Of a DNA stretch of 64,000 nt, positions 9,090-17,426 are shown one piece after another. Source of the DNA: UBA7672 sp963784415 (lineage in GTDB: Bacteria; Pseudomonadota; Alphaproteobacteria; Caulobacterales; Hyphomonadaceae); assembly GCA_963784415.1 (NCBI GenBank), contig CAWARK010000002.1:62001-126000 (forward strand). The letters are read 5' to 3'. A program made the position numbers and the translations under genes. The notes beneath the pieces are model-generated. The model saw only the letters and a list, made by a program, of their open reading frames with translations, searched no databases and had not been told where the DNA came from. Positions within the stretch are counted from its first letter, which is position 1, and the number at the start of each line of letters is the position of its first letter.

Positions 9090-9105
9090 CCGGGGGTATC
9101 CCTGA
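9090..9105. repeat. 16-bp repeat copy 2, CCGGGGGTATCCCTGA
   Basis: Second copy of the 16-mer at 8953-8968, identical at 15 of 16 positions. It sits between the terminator and the end of bolA. Confidence 0.5.
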
Positions 9106-9150
9106 CCCCGAATTCGCCCATTCCAGCCAATTCGCCAGCCAGCTTCCTGG

Positions 9151-9420
9151 TCAGCTGGCGTCAATGTGCAGGGCGTGCAGGCCGGTCTCGAACTCCGATT
9201 TGAGCGCCTCATTGATCGCCCGGTGGCGCGCCAGCCGCGAAAGACCGGCAAAAGCCTCCGACCGGACCTTCACCGCATAATGTGTCTCCCCGCCCGGCGC
9301 TGCGCCCGCATGACCGTGGTGAAGATGGGACTCATCCACTATATCCAGCTCAGCGGGAGAGAAGGCGGCAGTCAGAGCGGAACGAATGCGCTCGGTGCGG
9401 CTTGTCAATTCTTGCGGCAT
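9151..9420 (-). CDS. bolA: BolA family protein
   Basis: 89-residue BolA/IbaG-fold protein. BolA partners with monothiol glutaredoxins in iron-sulfur trafficking and has been linked to stress morphology in other bacteria. Family signature: ELDIVDESHLHHGH, ETHYAVKV, and LARHRAINEALKSEFETGLHALHI with the conserved C-terminal HAL. Start is ATG 9420 (MPQELTSRTERI). An in-frame ATG at 9435 would add five residues, and neither has a strong Shine-Dalgarno sequence. It is divergent from the J-domain gene with only 27 bp between start codons. Confidence 0.88.
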   Translation of the reverse strand: MPQELTSRTERIRSALTAAFSPAELDIVDESHLHHGHAGAAPGGETHYAVKVRSEAFAGLSRLARHRAINEALKSEFETGLHALHIDAS

Positions 9421-9447
9421 TAACAAACACATCCCAAAGTCAGAACC

Positions 9448-10119
9448 ATGTCGGCCGCCGAAGATTACATGCGGGCCTACCGCGTCAAGTTTGTCGATGT
9501 CCGCGTCAACCCCCCGGGTGGACGACGGAAGGGCGCAGCGTATGTGCAGCGCTGCGAACGCAAGGGCTGCGACGAGCTGGGGCTGTGCAAGGCGCCGAAA
9601 CCGTTTGCGGCGCGCGTCATCCAGGTTCCGGGCCAGAAGGTCGCCGAGCAGGACAATCACTGGTTCTGCCAGCGCCACGCCGCCGAATACAATGAACAGT
9701 TCGATTTCTTCGACGGCATGACCGAGGACGAAATCACTGCATTCCAGGCGTCCGCCGGGCATGGTCACAAGCCGACCTGGCGCATGGGCGGCGGCCCGAT
9801 CGGCGCCGAGGGCAGGGCTGCGCGGATGAACAATCCGCGCGCCTGGAAGGGTGCGAAAAACTGGCTCTACAACGGCCATGTCGGCAAGGGTGGCGATGAA
9901 GCCAATGCCGAAGCGCGCGGACGTACGCGCCTGCAGACGCGTGCGCTCGAGGAGATGGGCCTGCCCCACAACGCCCAGCCCGCCGCCGTGCGCGAGCGTT
10001 ATGGCGTGCTGGTGAAGCAGTACCACCCGGACAGCAACGGCGGCGACCGCTCGATGGAGCACCGCCTCCACGTGGTCATCCGCGCCTTCAAGGCGCTGAA
10101 ATCGAGCGGGCTGGCTTAG
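9448..10119 (+). CDS. J-domain (DnaJ-like) protein
   Basis: 223-residue protein whose last ~60 residues form a J domain with the diagnostic HPD motif (VKQYHPDSNGGDRS) between helices II and III. This region stimulates DnaK-type Hsp70 ATPase. The N-terminal ~150 residues are not G/F-rich and lack DnaJ zinc fingers, but contain cysteines (QRCERKGCDELGLC) that could bind a metal. It is therefore a specialised co-chaperone rather than DnaJ itself. It is divergent from bolA and converges with the glyoxalase-fold gene with a 4-bp shared stop (TTAG). Client unknown. Confidence 0.85.
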   Translation: MSAAEDYMRAYRVKFVDVRVNPPGGRRKGAAYVQRCERKGCDELGLCKAPKPFAARVIQVPGQKVAEQDNHWFCQRHAAEYNEQFDFFDGMTEDEITAFQASAGHGHKPTWRMGGGPIGAEGRAARMNNPRAWKGAKNWLYNGHVGKGGDEANAEARGRTRLQTRALEEMGLPHNAQPAAVRERYGVLVKQYHPDSNGGDRSMEHRLHVVIRAFKALKSSGLA

Positions 10120-10499
10120 TCCGCCATCGGCTTCGGTTCCCACAGCTCGATCCGCGTGCCTTCCGGGTCGGTGATGTGCGCGAATTTGCCGTTCGGCTCG
10201 GGTGGCATCACCTTGGCCTCGACGCCATGCCGGGCGCAGCTTTCCAGGATCGCATCGAGATCGTCGACGGCCAGGTTGATCATGAAGTCCTTGGTCGACG
10301 GCTGGAAATAGGTCGTGTCCTGCTTGAAGGGCGCGAACACGGTGGCGGCGCCGGGATGGGCGGCCATGGCCTCGGGCCTCAGAATGACGCCGCCCCAGTC
10401 CTCCAGCGGCATGCCCAGCACGTCCTTGTACCAGGCGAGCAGGGCGGCTGGATCCTTTGATTTGAAGAAGACGCCGCCGACGCCAATAACCCTTGCCAT
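10116..10499 (-). CDS. VOC/glyoxalase-fold protein
   Basis: 127-residue vicinal-oxygen-chelate family protein built from two beta-alpha-beta-beta-beta modules: VIGVGGVFFKSKDPAALLAWYKDVLGM and DFMINLAVDDLDAILE...FAHITDPEGTRIELWEP. The final glutamate of TRIELWEP occupies the usual metal-ligand position. The family includes lactoylglutathione lyases and antibiotic-resistance proteins, and the substrate cannot be assigned. Start is ATG 10499. Its TAA stop and the TAG stop of the convergent J-domain gene share four bases. Confidence 0.8.
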   Translation of the reverse strand: MARVIGVGGVFFKSKDPAALLAWYKDVLGMPLEDWGGVILRPEAMAAHPGAATVFAPFKQDTTYFQPSTKDFMINLAVDDLDAILESCARHGVEAKVMPPEPNGKFAHITDPEGTRIELWEPKPMAD

Positions 10500-10643
10500 G
10501 CTGCATCGCTCCCAAAGAGTGGTCTGTGCAGCCAGCAAAGCGGCGCCAGAGAGAATGGGCAATCGCCCGAAAGGGTGATTTGCGCGAGAATCCTTGCCGG
10601 GCTCCCGATTTTTTTCGCCTCCGCGGTGCGCCGACGTGCTGCG

Positions 10644-10673
10644 TTGCAATGTGTCCGCCGGTCCGCCTATATC
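10644..10673 (+). promoter_or_regulatory. Candidate promoter of cobS
   Basis: TTGCAA, 18 bases, then TATATC resembles a sigma-70 promoter. It ends 30 bp upstream of the cobS ATG, giving a leader of about 24 nt. This is by eye only; the 204-bp divergent region holds no cobalamin-riboswitch box that I could see. Confidence 0.35.
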
Positions 10674-10703
10674 AAGGCCAAGGATACGAGAGATTTTCCG
10701 CCC

Positions 10704-11687
10704 ATGGCTGTGACTGACCCTTCTGACGCCCTGATTTCGCTCGTGCCGACGAAAGAGCTCGACGCGAAAAAGACCTTTGGGATCGATCTCGACTGGAAAG
10801 TGCCGGCCTTCGCCGAGCGCTCCTCCTATGTGCCGGACCATGACCCGGCCTACCGCTTCGATCCGCAGACCACGCGGGCGATCCTCGCCGGCTTCAAATA
10901 CAATCGCCGCGTGATGATCCAGGGCTATCACGGCACCGGTAAGTCGACGCACATCGAGCAGGTCGCCTCGCGCCTCAACTGGCCGCTGATCCGCATCAAC
11001 CTCGACAGCCACGTGTCGCGTATCGACCTCGTCGGCAAGGACGCAATCGTCCTGAAAGACGGCAAGCAGATCACCGAATTCCGCGAAGGCATCCTGCCGT
11101 GGGCGCTGCAGCGCCCGATCGCACTCGTGTTCGACGAATACGACGCCGGCCGTCCGGACGTGATGTTCGTGATCCAGCGCATTCTCGAAGCCTCGGGCCA
11201 GCTGACCCTGCTCGACCAGAACCGCGTGATGAAACCGCACCCGAACTTCCGCTTGTTCGCCACGACCAACACCGTCGGCCTCGGCGACACCACCGGCCTC
11301 TATCACGGCACGCAACAGCTCAACCAGGGCCAGCTTGACCGCTGGAGCATCGTCTCGACGCTCAACTATCTCGAGCACGACGCCGAGGTGGAGATCGTCG
11401 CCGCGAAAGTGCCCGATCTCGACAAGGCGACCATCGGCAAGATGGTCCGTGTCGCCGACATGACGCGGAACGGCTTCATCGCCGGCGACATCTCGACCGT
11501 GATGAGCCCGCGTACCGTTATCACCTGGGGCGAGAACACGCTGATCTTCGGCGATATCGGTCTCGCCTTCCGCATGACCTTCGTGAACAAATGCGACGAG
11601 CTTGAACGCCCGGCCATCGCCGAGTTCTACCAGCGCGCCTTCGCGAAAGAGCTTCCCGAGAGCGCGGCCATGGTGAAGGTGGCGTGA
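10704..11687 (+). CDS. cobS: Aerobic cobaltochelatase subunit CobS
   Basis: AAA+ ATPase subunit that with CobT energises cobalt insertion into hydrogenobyrinic acid a,c-diamide by CobN in aerobic B12 synthesis. Length (327 aa) matches the family. Features are the N-terminal KTFGIDLDWKVPAF, Walker A GYHGTGKST (G74-T82), Walker B region IALVFDEYDAG, and sensor-1 LFATTNTVGLGDTTGLYHGTQ. Start ATG 10704 was chosen over a longer frame because MAVTDPSD... is the usual CobS N-terminus. It is the first gene of a co-directional run ending with cobT; CobN is not in the window. Confidence 0.95.
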   Translation: MAVTDPSDALISLVPTKELDAKKTFGIDLDWKVPAFAERSSYVPDHDPAYRFDPQTTRAILAGFKYNRRVMIQGYHGTGKSTHIEQVASRLNWPLIRINLDSHVSRIDLVGKDAIVLKDGKQITEFREGILPWALQRPIALVFDEYDAGRPDVMFVIQRILEASGQLTLLDQNRVMKPHPNFRLFATTNTVGLGDTTGLYHGTQQLNQGQLDRWSIVSTLNYLEHDAEVEIVAAKVPDLDKATIGKMVRVADMTRNGFIAGDISTVMSPRTVITWGENTLIFGDIGLAFRMTFVNKCDELERPAIAEFYQRAFAKELPESAAMVKVA

Positions 11688-12214
11688 GCGATCTCACCAT
11701 CACGCGCGCTACGCCCGCCGATGCGCCCGATCTCGGCATCATTGGTCCCGCAGCCTACGCTGCCGCCTATCACGACGACTGGGACGATGCCGCCGGCTTC
11801 TTCCAGCAGCTGAAGACGTTCGGCGCCGAAGCGATGCTTGAAACGTTGGCGGCGCCGGATGCGCGCGTCTGGATCGCGCGGCAGGACGGCGTGGGCGTCG
11901 GCTTCCTTACCATGTTCGTCGGCTCGCTCGAGCCGATCAATAGTCGCGAAGGCGGCGCAGAGATTCCGCGCATCTACCTGCTGCCCGGCGCACGCCGTGG
12001 CGGCATCGGACGCAAGCTGCTTGATGCGGCCGAAGCGCAGGCGAAGACCGAAGGATGCAGCTATCTGTGGCTCGATGTGATGGAGCACGCCGAATGGGCG
12101 CGCGCCGCTTACGAGCGCTGGGGCTTCAGCGACATCGGCAGCCAGACATTCTCTGGCGGGTTGCGACCCGGCCGCAGCCGCGCGATGCGCGTGATGGTGA
12201 AGGATCTCAAATAG
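11684..12214 (+). CDS. GNAT family N-acetyltransferase
   Basis: Acetyl-CoA-dependent N-acetyltransferase fold (176 aa). Acetyl-CoA-binding motif A is present: IYLLPGARRGGIGRKLLDAAEAQA (R/Q-x-x-G-x-G/A). It is followed by LDVMEHAEWARAAYERWGF, typical of the C-terminal half. It starts with GTG overlapping the cobS stop as GTGA, preceded by GAAGG, so translation is coupled to cobS. Substrate unknown; a role tied to cobaltochelatase cannot be inferred from position alone. Confidence 0.85.
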   Translation: MSDLTITRATPADAPDLGIIGPAAYAAAYHDDWDDAAGFFQQLKTFGAEAMLETLAAPDARVWIARQDGVGVGFLTMFVGSLEPINSREGGAEIPRIYLLPGARRGGIGRKLLDAAEAQAKTEGCSYLWLDVMEHAEWARAAYERWGFSDIGSQTFSGGLRPGRSRAMRVMVKDLK

Positions 12215-12268
12215 CGCTCCTTCCCTCGGACGTTACCGGGATGCGGGCACTATGAGGGGAGGGACGGC

Positions 12269-12451
12269 ATGGACTGGAAACTGCTGCTCATCGGTACGGT
12301 CATGCTTGTTGCCGGGGGCTTCCTGGCATGGCGCTTCCGTAAGTCGAATTTCGCCACGAACGCAGGAGCCGGGTGCGCCATGTCCGTCGCCTTGCTCATG
12401 CTGCTGATCGGAATACTTACGGTCTGCGTAGGACTGTTTTTCAAGACCTGA
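12269..12451 (+). CDS. Small two-helix membrane protein (60 aa)
   Basis: Unknown function. It has two predicted transmembrane helices (LLLIGTVMLVAGGFLAW and CAMSVALLMLLIGILTVCVG) joined by a short loop with RFRKSNFATNAG. A good Shine-Dalgarno sequence (GGGGAGGG) sits just before ATG 12269. It is co-directional with its neighbours inside the cobS-cobT interval. Confidence 0.7.
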   Translation: MDWKLLLIGTVMLVAGGFLAWRFRKSNFATNAGAGCAMSVALLMLLIGILTVCVGLFFKT

Positions 12452-12491
12452 GCCGCGATGCGGCTTCACGACAAACTCTGGGAGCTAGCGC

Positions 12492-13169
12492 ATGACGACC
12501 GGCGACATGATCCGCGTGAAGAGCCGCGATGGCTTCGAGTTCGACGCCTACCACGTGAAGGCGCAAGGTCCGCGCAAGGGCGGCGTCATCGTGGTGCAGG
12601 AAATCTTCGGCCTCTCCGACCACATCAAGGAAATGGCAGAGCGCTTCGGCGCAGAAGGCTACGAAGCCATTGCGCCCTCGATGTATGATCGCGCCGAACC
12701 CGGCTTCATCGTGCAGCCGAAGGACGTCGCCGCGAACATGGCGCGTGGCGTCGCACTGGCGACTGGCAATGGTGCCGAGAACGCGATGAACGATATCGGC
12801 GGCGTATTCGACTTGCTGTCGAAGTCCGGAAAAGTCTGCATCACCGGCTACTGCTATGGCGGCACGATGAGCTGGCAAGCGGGTTCACGAATTGATGGTC
12901 TGGCAGCGGCGTCCTGCTATTACGGCGGCAACATTGCGCAGATGGTCGGCATGAAACCGAAATGCCCCACCATCTGTCATTTCGGCGCGAAGGACGCACA
13001 CATCCCGCTGGTCGGCGCGGTCGACAAGATCCAGGCAGCGCACCCGGACATCCCGGTCTACATTTACGACGCCGACCACGGCTTTGCCCGCAAGAATTCC
13101 GCGTCCTATGATGCGCCATCCGACAAGCTGGCGTTCGAGCGGACGATTGCGCTGTTCAACGGCGCCTGA
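12492..13169 (+). CDS. Dienelactone hydrolase family alpha/beta hydrolase
   Basis: 225-residue enzyme of the carboxymethylenebutenolidase family. The Cys-Asp-His triad can be placed at C121 (ITGYCYGGTMSW), D168 (FGAKDAHIP) and H196 (YDADHGFA). VVVQEIFGLSDHIKEMAERF is the standard N-terminal signature. These enzymes hydrolyse lactones or esters; no aromatic degradation genes are nearby, so the physiological substrate is open. Its stop overlaps the next start by one base (TGATG). Confidence 0.9.
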   Translation: MTTGDMIRVKSRDGFEFDAYHVKAQGPRKGGVIVVQEIFGLSDHIKEMAERFGAEGYEAIAPSMYDRAEPGFIVQPKDVAANMARGVALATGNGAENAMNDIGGVFDLLSKSGKVCITGYCYGGTMSWQAGSRIDGLAAASCYYGGNIAQMVGMKPKCPTICHFGAKDAHIPLVGAVDKIQAAHPDIPVYIYDADHGFARKNSASYDAPSDKLAFERTIALFNGA

Positions 13170-13717
13170 TGCAACTGATCTTCATCTGGGGTGGCGCAGC
13201 CTCAGGCAAGCTGACGGTGGCGAAGGAGTTGGCGCGGCTGACGTCGCTGCCGCTGTTTCACAATCATCTGGTGGTGGACGCGCTGCTGGAGCGGCTGGAA
13301 TTCGGCGAGCCCGAATTCGTGCGCCTGCGCGAGCACATGTGGATGGCGGCCTTCGAGACGGCGGCAAGCCGGGACCGCTCGCTGATCTTCACCTTCGCGC
13401 CCGAACCCAGCGTGCCCGACGGCTTCACCGAGCGTGTCGAGGCGCTGATCGCCGCGCATGGCGGGGTGGTGCGCTATGTGCGACTGGTTCTGTCTGAAGC
13501 CGCGCAGGAGCTTCGGATCGCAAACGAAAGCCGGACACAATTCCGCAAGCTGGTCTCGCTCGACCTGCTGCGCGATCTGCGGCCGAAATTTCTGGAGTCG
13601 GAAGCGGCGATGCCGCCCGCGGATCTGGTGATCGATACCGAACAGGACGACCCTGAAACAAGTGCGCGCCGGATAGCCTCGGCCTTTGGACTGGCCGTTC
13701 TATCCGGTGCGACTTGA
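13169..13717 (+). CDS. P-loop kinase-like protein
   Basis: 182-residue nucleotide-binding protein with an N-terminal P-loop (LIFIWGGAASGKLTVAKELA). The fold resembles small-molecule kinases of the shikimate/gluconate/AAA_33 group. The P-loop has leucine rather than the second S/T (GKLT), as in some AAA_33 proteins. Substrate unknown. Its start overlaps the stop of the dienelactone hydrolase gene, so the two are translationally coupled. Confidence 0.75.
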   Translation: MQLIFIWGGAASGKLTVAKELARLTSLPLFHNHLVVDALLERLEFGEPEFVRLREHMWMAAFETAASRDRSLIFTFAPEPSVPDGFTERVEALIAAHGGVVRYVRLVLSEAAQELRIANESRTQFRKLVSLDLLRDLRPKFLESEAAMPPADLVIDTEQDDPETSARRIASAFGLAVLSGAT

Positions 13718-13772
13718 GACGCCTGCCTGGCCTCTGGCCATATGCCTCGAAGAGGCGGGCTACCCGTTGAGG

Positions 13773-13973
13773 CTAGTTGTGGTCGGCGACCGTACCGGCA
13801 ACCGCGCCAGCCACTGCGCCAATCGCAGCGCCACGTTCTGCGTCGCCATCGCCTGTGTTGTTGCCGATAGCCGCGCCGGCCGCGCCGCCGAGGGCTGCGC
13901 CGCCAAGGGTTGAACAGGCAGCAAGTGAAGATGCGGCAAGGACGGCAGCGATAAGGGTTTTGATCGGTTTCAT
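13773..13973 (-). CDS. Glycine-zipper lipoprotein (66 aa)
   Basis: Small outer- or inner-membrane lipoprotein. Signal peptide MKPIKTLIAAVLAASSLAAC ends in lipobox LAAC with lipidated C20. The mature part is dominated by glycine-zipper repeats (GGAALGGAAGAAIGNNTG, GAAIGAVAGAVAG) like OsmB and YmgG. Start ATG 13973 has GGAG 9 bases upstream. It is antisense-oriented between the kinase-like gene and cobT, breaking the cobS-cobT run. Confidence 0.8.
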   Translation of the reverse strand: MKPIKTLIAAVLAASSLAACSTLGGAALGGAAGAAIGNNTGDGDAERGAAIGAVAGAVAGTVADHN

Positions 13974-14108
13974 GAGGGGGGCTCCAAATTCTCTTCGGAC
14001 CAACGCGCCGTGGCCCACCCTGTTCCCCTGCCACAAATTGCTGCAGCCCATGGACCGCCCGGTCTGCGGGCCTTCCCAGCGGGGCAGGGCCGCCCTAAAC
14101 GTCATGTC

Positions 14109-16085
14109 ATGAGCAGGCCCATCGACCGTTCGGACGTCTTCAAGTCCGCCCTCAGCGCCGCCACGCGCGCGATCGCGGGGCAGGACGAGCTAGCCGTGGA
14201 TTTCTCGGTCGATGGCGGCCGTGTTCAGGACGGCCAGATCACGCTGACCACCCCGCCCAAGGACCTGACGCCGCTGGCCGCGGCGCGCGCGCGCGGACAG
14301 GCCGATGCGCTGGCGTTGCGCGTAGCCCACCACAATCCCAAGGCCCACGCCCGGGCGATGCCACAGCGCGAGGATGCCCGCCGCCTGTTCGAGGCGGCCG
14401 AGCGTGCGCGCATCGAATCCATCGGCTCGGCCGTGATGGATGGCATGGCGGAAAATCTCGACGCGGTCCTGCAGCAGCGCTGCGAGCGCGCCGGCTATTC
14501 GCGCGTCACCGACAAGGCCCGCGCGCCCATGGATGACGCGCTGGAGTTTGTGCTCCGCGAAGTGCTGACCGGCCGCAAACTGCCGCCCGCCGCCGAAAGC
14601 GTGGCGGATCTCTGGCGCTCGGAGCTGAACGAGAAGGCTGCCGGTCCTCTCGCCAAGGCGCGTCAGAGCCTGAACGACCAGAAGGCATTCTCCTCCCTGA
14701 TGCGCGACCTTCTCCGCGACCTCGGCCTCGGCGACGAGACATCGAGCGCCAAGGACAGCGAAGACGAGAAGGGCGAGGAAGAGGAAGAAGGCGAAGCCAA
14801 GACCGAAGCCTCCGACGACTCGGAAGGAGACGGCGAGGGCGAAGGCGAAGCGCAGGAGCAGGACTCCAGCGACGCAGGCGAGGGCGAACCCGGCGACCAG
14901 ATCGAGGCCAGCGCCGCGGAAGACGCCGACACCGACATGGAGGCGACAGAAGCCGACGACGAGCAGGACGCAACGCCGCTCCGCCCCAACTGGCGCGACA
15001 GCGATGCGTTCAAGTCGGAGTACAAGGCATTCACCACCGTCCATGACGAAGTGAAGACCGCCGACGAACTCTGCGATCCAGAAGAGTTGACGCGCCTGCG
15101 CGCCTATCTCGATGCGCAGCTGCAGGGATTGCAGGGCGCGGTGTCGCGCCTTGCCAACCGCCTGCAGCGCCGCCTAATGGCGCAGCAGAACCGTTCCTGG
15201 ATGTTCGACCTGGAGGAAGGCGTGCTCGATACCGCACGCCTGACGCGCGTGATTGTCGATCCGACCGCCCCCCTGTCTTTCAAGATGGAAGATGAGAGCA
15301 AGTTCCGCGACACGGTGGTGACCCTGCTGCTCGACAATTCAGGCTCCATGCGCGGACGCCCGATCATGGTCGCGGCGCTCTGCGCCGATATTCTCGCCCG
15401 CACGCTGGAGCGTTGCGGCGTGAAAGTCGAAATTCTCGGCTTCACCACGCAGGCCTGGAAGGGTGGACTGTCGCGGGAAGACTGGATCAAGGCCGGCAAG
15501 CCGCCGACGCCCGGCCGCCTCAACGACCTGCGTCACATCATCTACAAATCCGCCGACGCGCCCTGGCGCCGCGTGCGCCGCAATCTCGGCCTAATGATGC
15601 GCGAAGGCCTCCTGAAGGAAAACATCGACGGCGAGGCGCTGCTCTGGGCGCATGATCGCCTGATGGCGCGCACCGAGCAGCGCAAGATCCTGATGGTGAT
15701 TTCGGATGGCGCGCCGGTCGATGACTCCACCCTGTCGGTGAACGTCGGCAACCCTCTGGAAAAACACCTGCGCGAAGTAATCGCGCATATCGAGGGCGTC
15801 TCGCCGGTCGAACTGATCGCCGTCGGCATCGGCCACGATGTCACGCGCTGGTATCGCCGCGCGGTCACCATCGTCGAAGCCGAACAGCTTGGCGGCGTCA
15901 TGACCGACAAGCTCGCCGAACTCTTTAGCGAAGAGGGCGCACGCAACGCCAAGGCGCCCGTGCAGGGCGCTCCATCCCGTGACTCGCGCGGCGGCGCTGC
16001 CGGCGCCGCAGCAGCAGCGGCAAGCCGCGCGGTGAAGCGCACCACTTTTGGCGAAGTCGCCAAGGGCCGGAGAACTGGCGCTTGA
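14109..16085 (+). CDS. cobT: Aerobic cobaltochelatase subunit CobT
   Basis: Partner of CobS in the AAA+ complex driving CobN. The 658-residue protein has an N-terminal helical region and a highly acidic linker (about 212-287, runs of D/E). The C-terminal von Willebrand A domain has the MIDAS motif D409-x-S411-x-S413 (LLLDNSGSMRGRP). Start ATG 14109 (MSRPIDRSDVF) was chosen because the longer frame from 14010 lacks CobT similarity. The short Ala-rich tail (GAAGAAAAAASRAV) is ordinary. The stop overlaps the next gene (TTGA). Confidence 0.94.
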   Translation: MSRPIDRSDVFKSALSAATRAIAGQDELAVDFSVDGGRVQDGQITLTTPPKDLTPLAAARARGQADALALRVAHHNPKAHARAMPQREDARRLFEAAERARIESIGSAVMDGMAENLDAVLQQRCERAGYSRVTDKARAPMDDALEFVLREVLTGRKLPPAAESVADLWRSELNEKAAGPLAKARQSLNDQKAFSSLMRDLLRDLGLGDETSSAKDSEDEKGEEEEEGEAKTEASDDSEGDGEGEGEAQEQDSSDAGEGEPGDQIEASAAEDADTDMEATEADDEQDATPLRPNWRDSDAFKSEYKAFTTVHDEVKTADELCDPEELTRLRAYLDAQLQGLQGAVSRLANRLQRRLMAQQNRSWMFDLEEGVLDTARLTRVIVDPTAPLSFKMEDESKFRDTVVTLLLDNSGSMRGRPIMVAALCADILARTLERCGVKVEILGFTTQAWKGGLSREDWIKAGKPPTPGRLNDLRHIIYKSADAPWRRVRRNLGLMMREGLLKENIDGEALLWAHDRLMARTEQRKILMVISDGAPVDDSTLSVNVGNPLEKHLREVIAHIEGVSPVELIAVGIGHDVTRWYRRAVTIVEAEQLGGVMTDKLAELFSEEGARNAKAPVQGAPSRDSRGGAAGAAAAAASRAVKRTTFGEVAKGRRTGA

Positions 16086-17362
16086 GAGCATGGCTCGCCG
16101 GCCTTGCAGCGTTCTTGCTGGCAGGCTGCGCAAGCCTTGGCGGGAGCACCACCATGACGCTCGATACCCTGGCGCAGGATTATGTGCGGCTCGTCCTCGA
16201 AATCGACGCGCATGAGAGCGGCTATGTCGATGCCTATTTCGGACCCGACGAATGGCGCGAGGCTGCGCGCCGCAACCCACGCGAACGTCCCGAACTGAAG
16301 CGCGATGCCGATCGCATCAAGGCAACGCTGCCGGCCTTTGTCGCTGTGGGCGGAGAGCAGGGCCAGCGCGCGAAGGTCTTGCTGGCGGATGTCTCCAGCG
16401 CGCGCTTCCGTCTCGACATGATCGATGGCAAGCGCGTGTCTTTCGCAGATGAGGCGGAACGTCTGTTTGCGTTGCGGCCCGAACTCAGGCCGCTGGCCTC
16501 CTTCGAGGATGCCCTCGCGCGGATCGACGCGCTGATCCCCGGAACCGCGCCGCTGTCTGAGCGGGTCGAGATTTTCCGTTCGCGCTATTCTGTTCCCGAC
16601 GACCGCGTGCAGGCCGTCATGGAAGCTGCAATTGCAGAGTGCCGCAGGCGCACGGCCGCCTTCATTCCGCTGCCGCCCGGTGAGAGCTTCTCGATGGAGC
16701 TTGTGAAAGGGCAACCCTGGGGCGCATACAATTACTACCTCGGCGGCAATCAGAGCCTGATCCAGATCAACACTGATGCGCCCGTGTCGGTTGGCAATGC
16801 GCTGATCCTCGCCTGCCACGAGGGTTATCCCGGTCATCACGTGCAGGGCATCTACAACGAACGCAACTATCGCGTCCGGGGCTGGGCCGAGTATTCGGTT
16901 GCGCCACTCTATGCGCCTGCAGCGCCGCTGAACGAGGGCGGGGCGGATTTCGGTGTCGAACTGGCCTTCCCGGACGACGAGCGCCTGAAATTCGAGATGG
17001 ACGTTCTCTATCCGCTGGCGGGCCTTGATCCTCAAACGGCGCCGGCGTTCGACGTTCTGCGGCGTGCGACCGCCGAGCTTGATGGCGCGCTGCTCAAGGT
17101 TTCGCAGATGCAGCTCGATGGCGAGATCGATCGCGATGAAGCGATCACGCTTGTACAGAAATACCGCCTCGCGTCGCGCGATGTCGCGGCGCAATCGCTT
17201 GAGTTCGACCGGAAATACCGGTCCTACGTGATCAATTACTCCGTCGGCGAAGCGCTGGTGCGCGGTTACGTGGATCGCCATGGCCATGACGCGGAATCGC
17301 GCTGGGCAGCCTACGTCCACATCCTCTCCAGCCCGACCTTGCCAGCGGACCTGCACAACTGA
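16082..17362 (+). CDS. HExxPGHH metallopeptidase-like lipoprotein (DUF885-like)
   Basis: 426-residue envelope protein. A lipoprotein signal ends at LLAGC (AWLAGLAAFLLAGCASLG), which supports the rare TTG start at 16082. That start overlaps the cobT stop as TTGA. The motif H246-E247-G-Y-P-G-H252-H253 is the hallmark of the DUF885 family, usually annotated as zinc peptidase-like. EGGADFG further on would supply the downstream glutamate. Activity is not proven. Position implies co-translation with cobT, although a functional link is not evident. Confidence 0.8.
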   Translation: MRAWLAGLAAFLLAGCASLGGSTTMTLDTLAQDYVRLVLEIDAHESGYVDAYFGPDEWREAARRNPRERPELKRDADRIKATLPAFVAVGGEQGQRAKVLLADVSSARFRLDMIDGKRVSFADEAERLFALRPELRPLASFEDALARIDALIPGTAPLSERVEIFRSRYSVPDDRVQAVMEAAIAECRRRTAAFIPLPPGESFSMELVKGQPWGAYNYYLGGNQSLIQINTDAPVSVGNALILACHEGYPGHHVQGIYNERNYRVRGWAEYSVAPLYAPAAPLNEGGADFGVELAFPDDERLKFEMDVLYPLAGLDPQTAPAFDVLRRATAELDGALLKVSQMQLDGEIDRDEAITLVQKYRLASRDVAAQSLEFDRKYRSYVINYSVGEALVRGYVDRHGHDAESRWAAYVHILSSPTLPADLHN

Positions 17363-17426
17363 CCTTGCCGCTTGAGCGCATGCTCGTGACGCGGCAAGAC
17401 GGCCTGCAAGCTTATTGAGGTCGCTG

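Noticed and set aside
8113..9150. A luxI synthase gene next to the LuxR-type regulator
   Set aside because: No frame with synthase motifs exists in either direction across the flanking 1 kb or elsewhere in the window.
9151..10515. 454-codon minus-strand frame
   Set aside because: Only its last 89 codons match BolA; the rest overlaps the J-domain gene and is a non-coding extension.
10500..10703. Possible cobalamin riboswitch before cobS
   Set aside because: No B12-box or multi-helix signature is visible; only a weak promoter and a GGGCTCCC-T7 stretch with a 4-bp stem.
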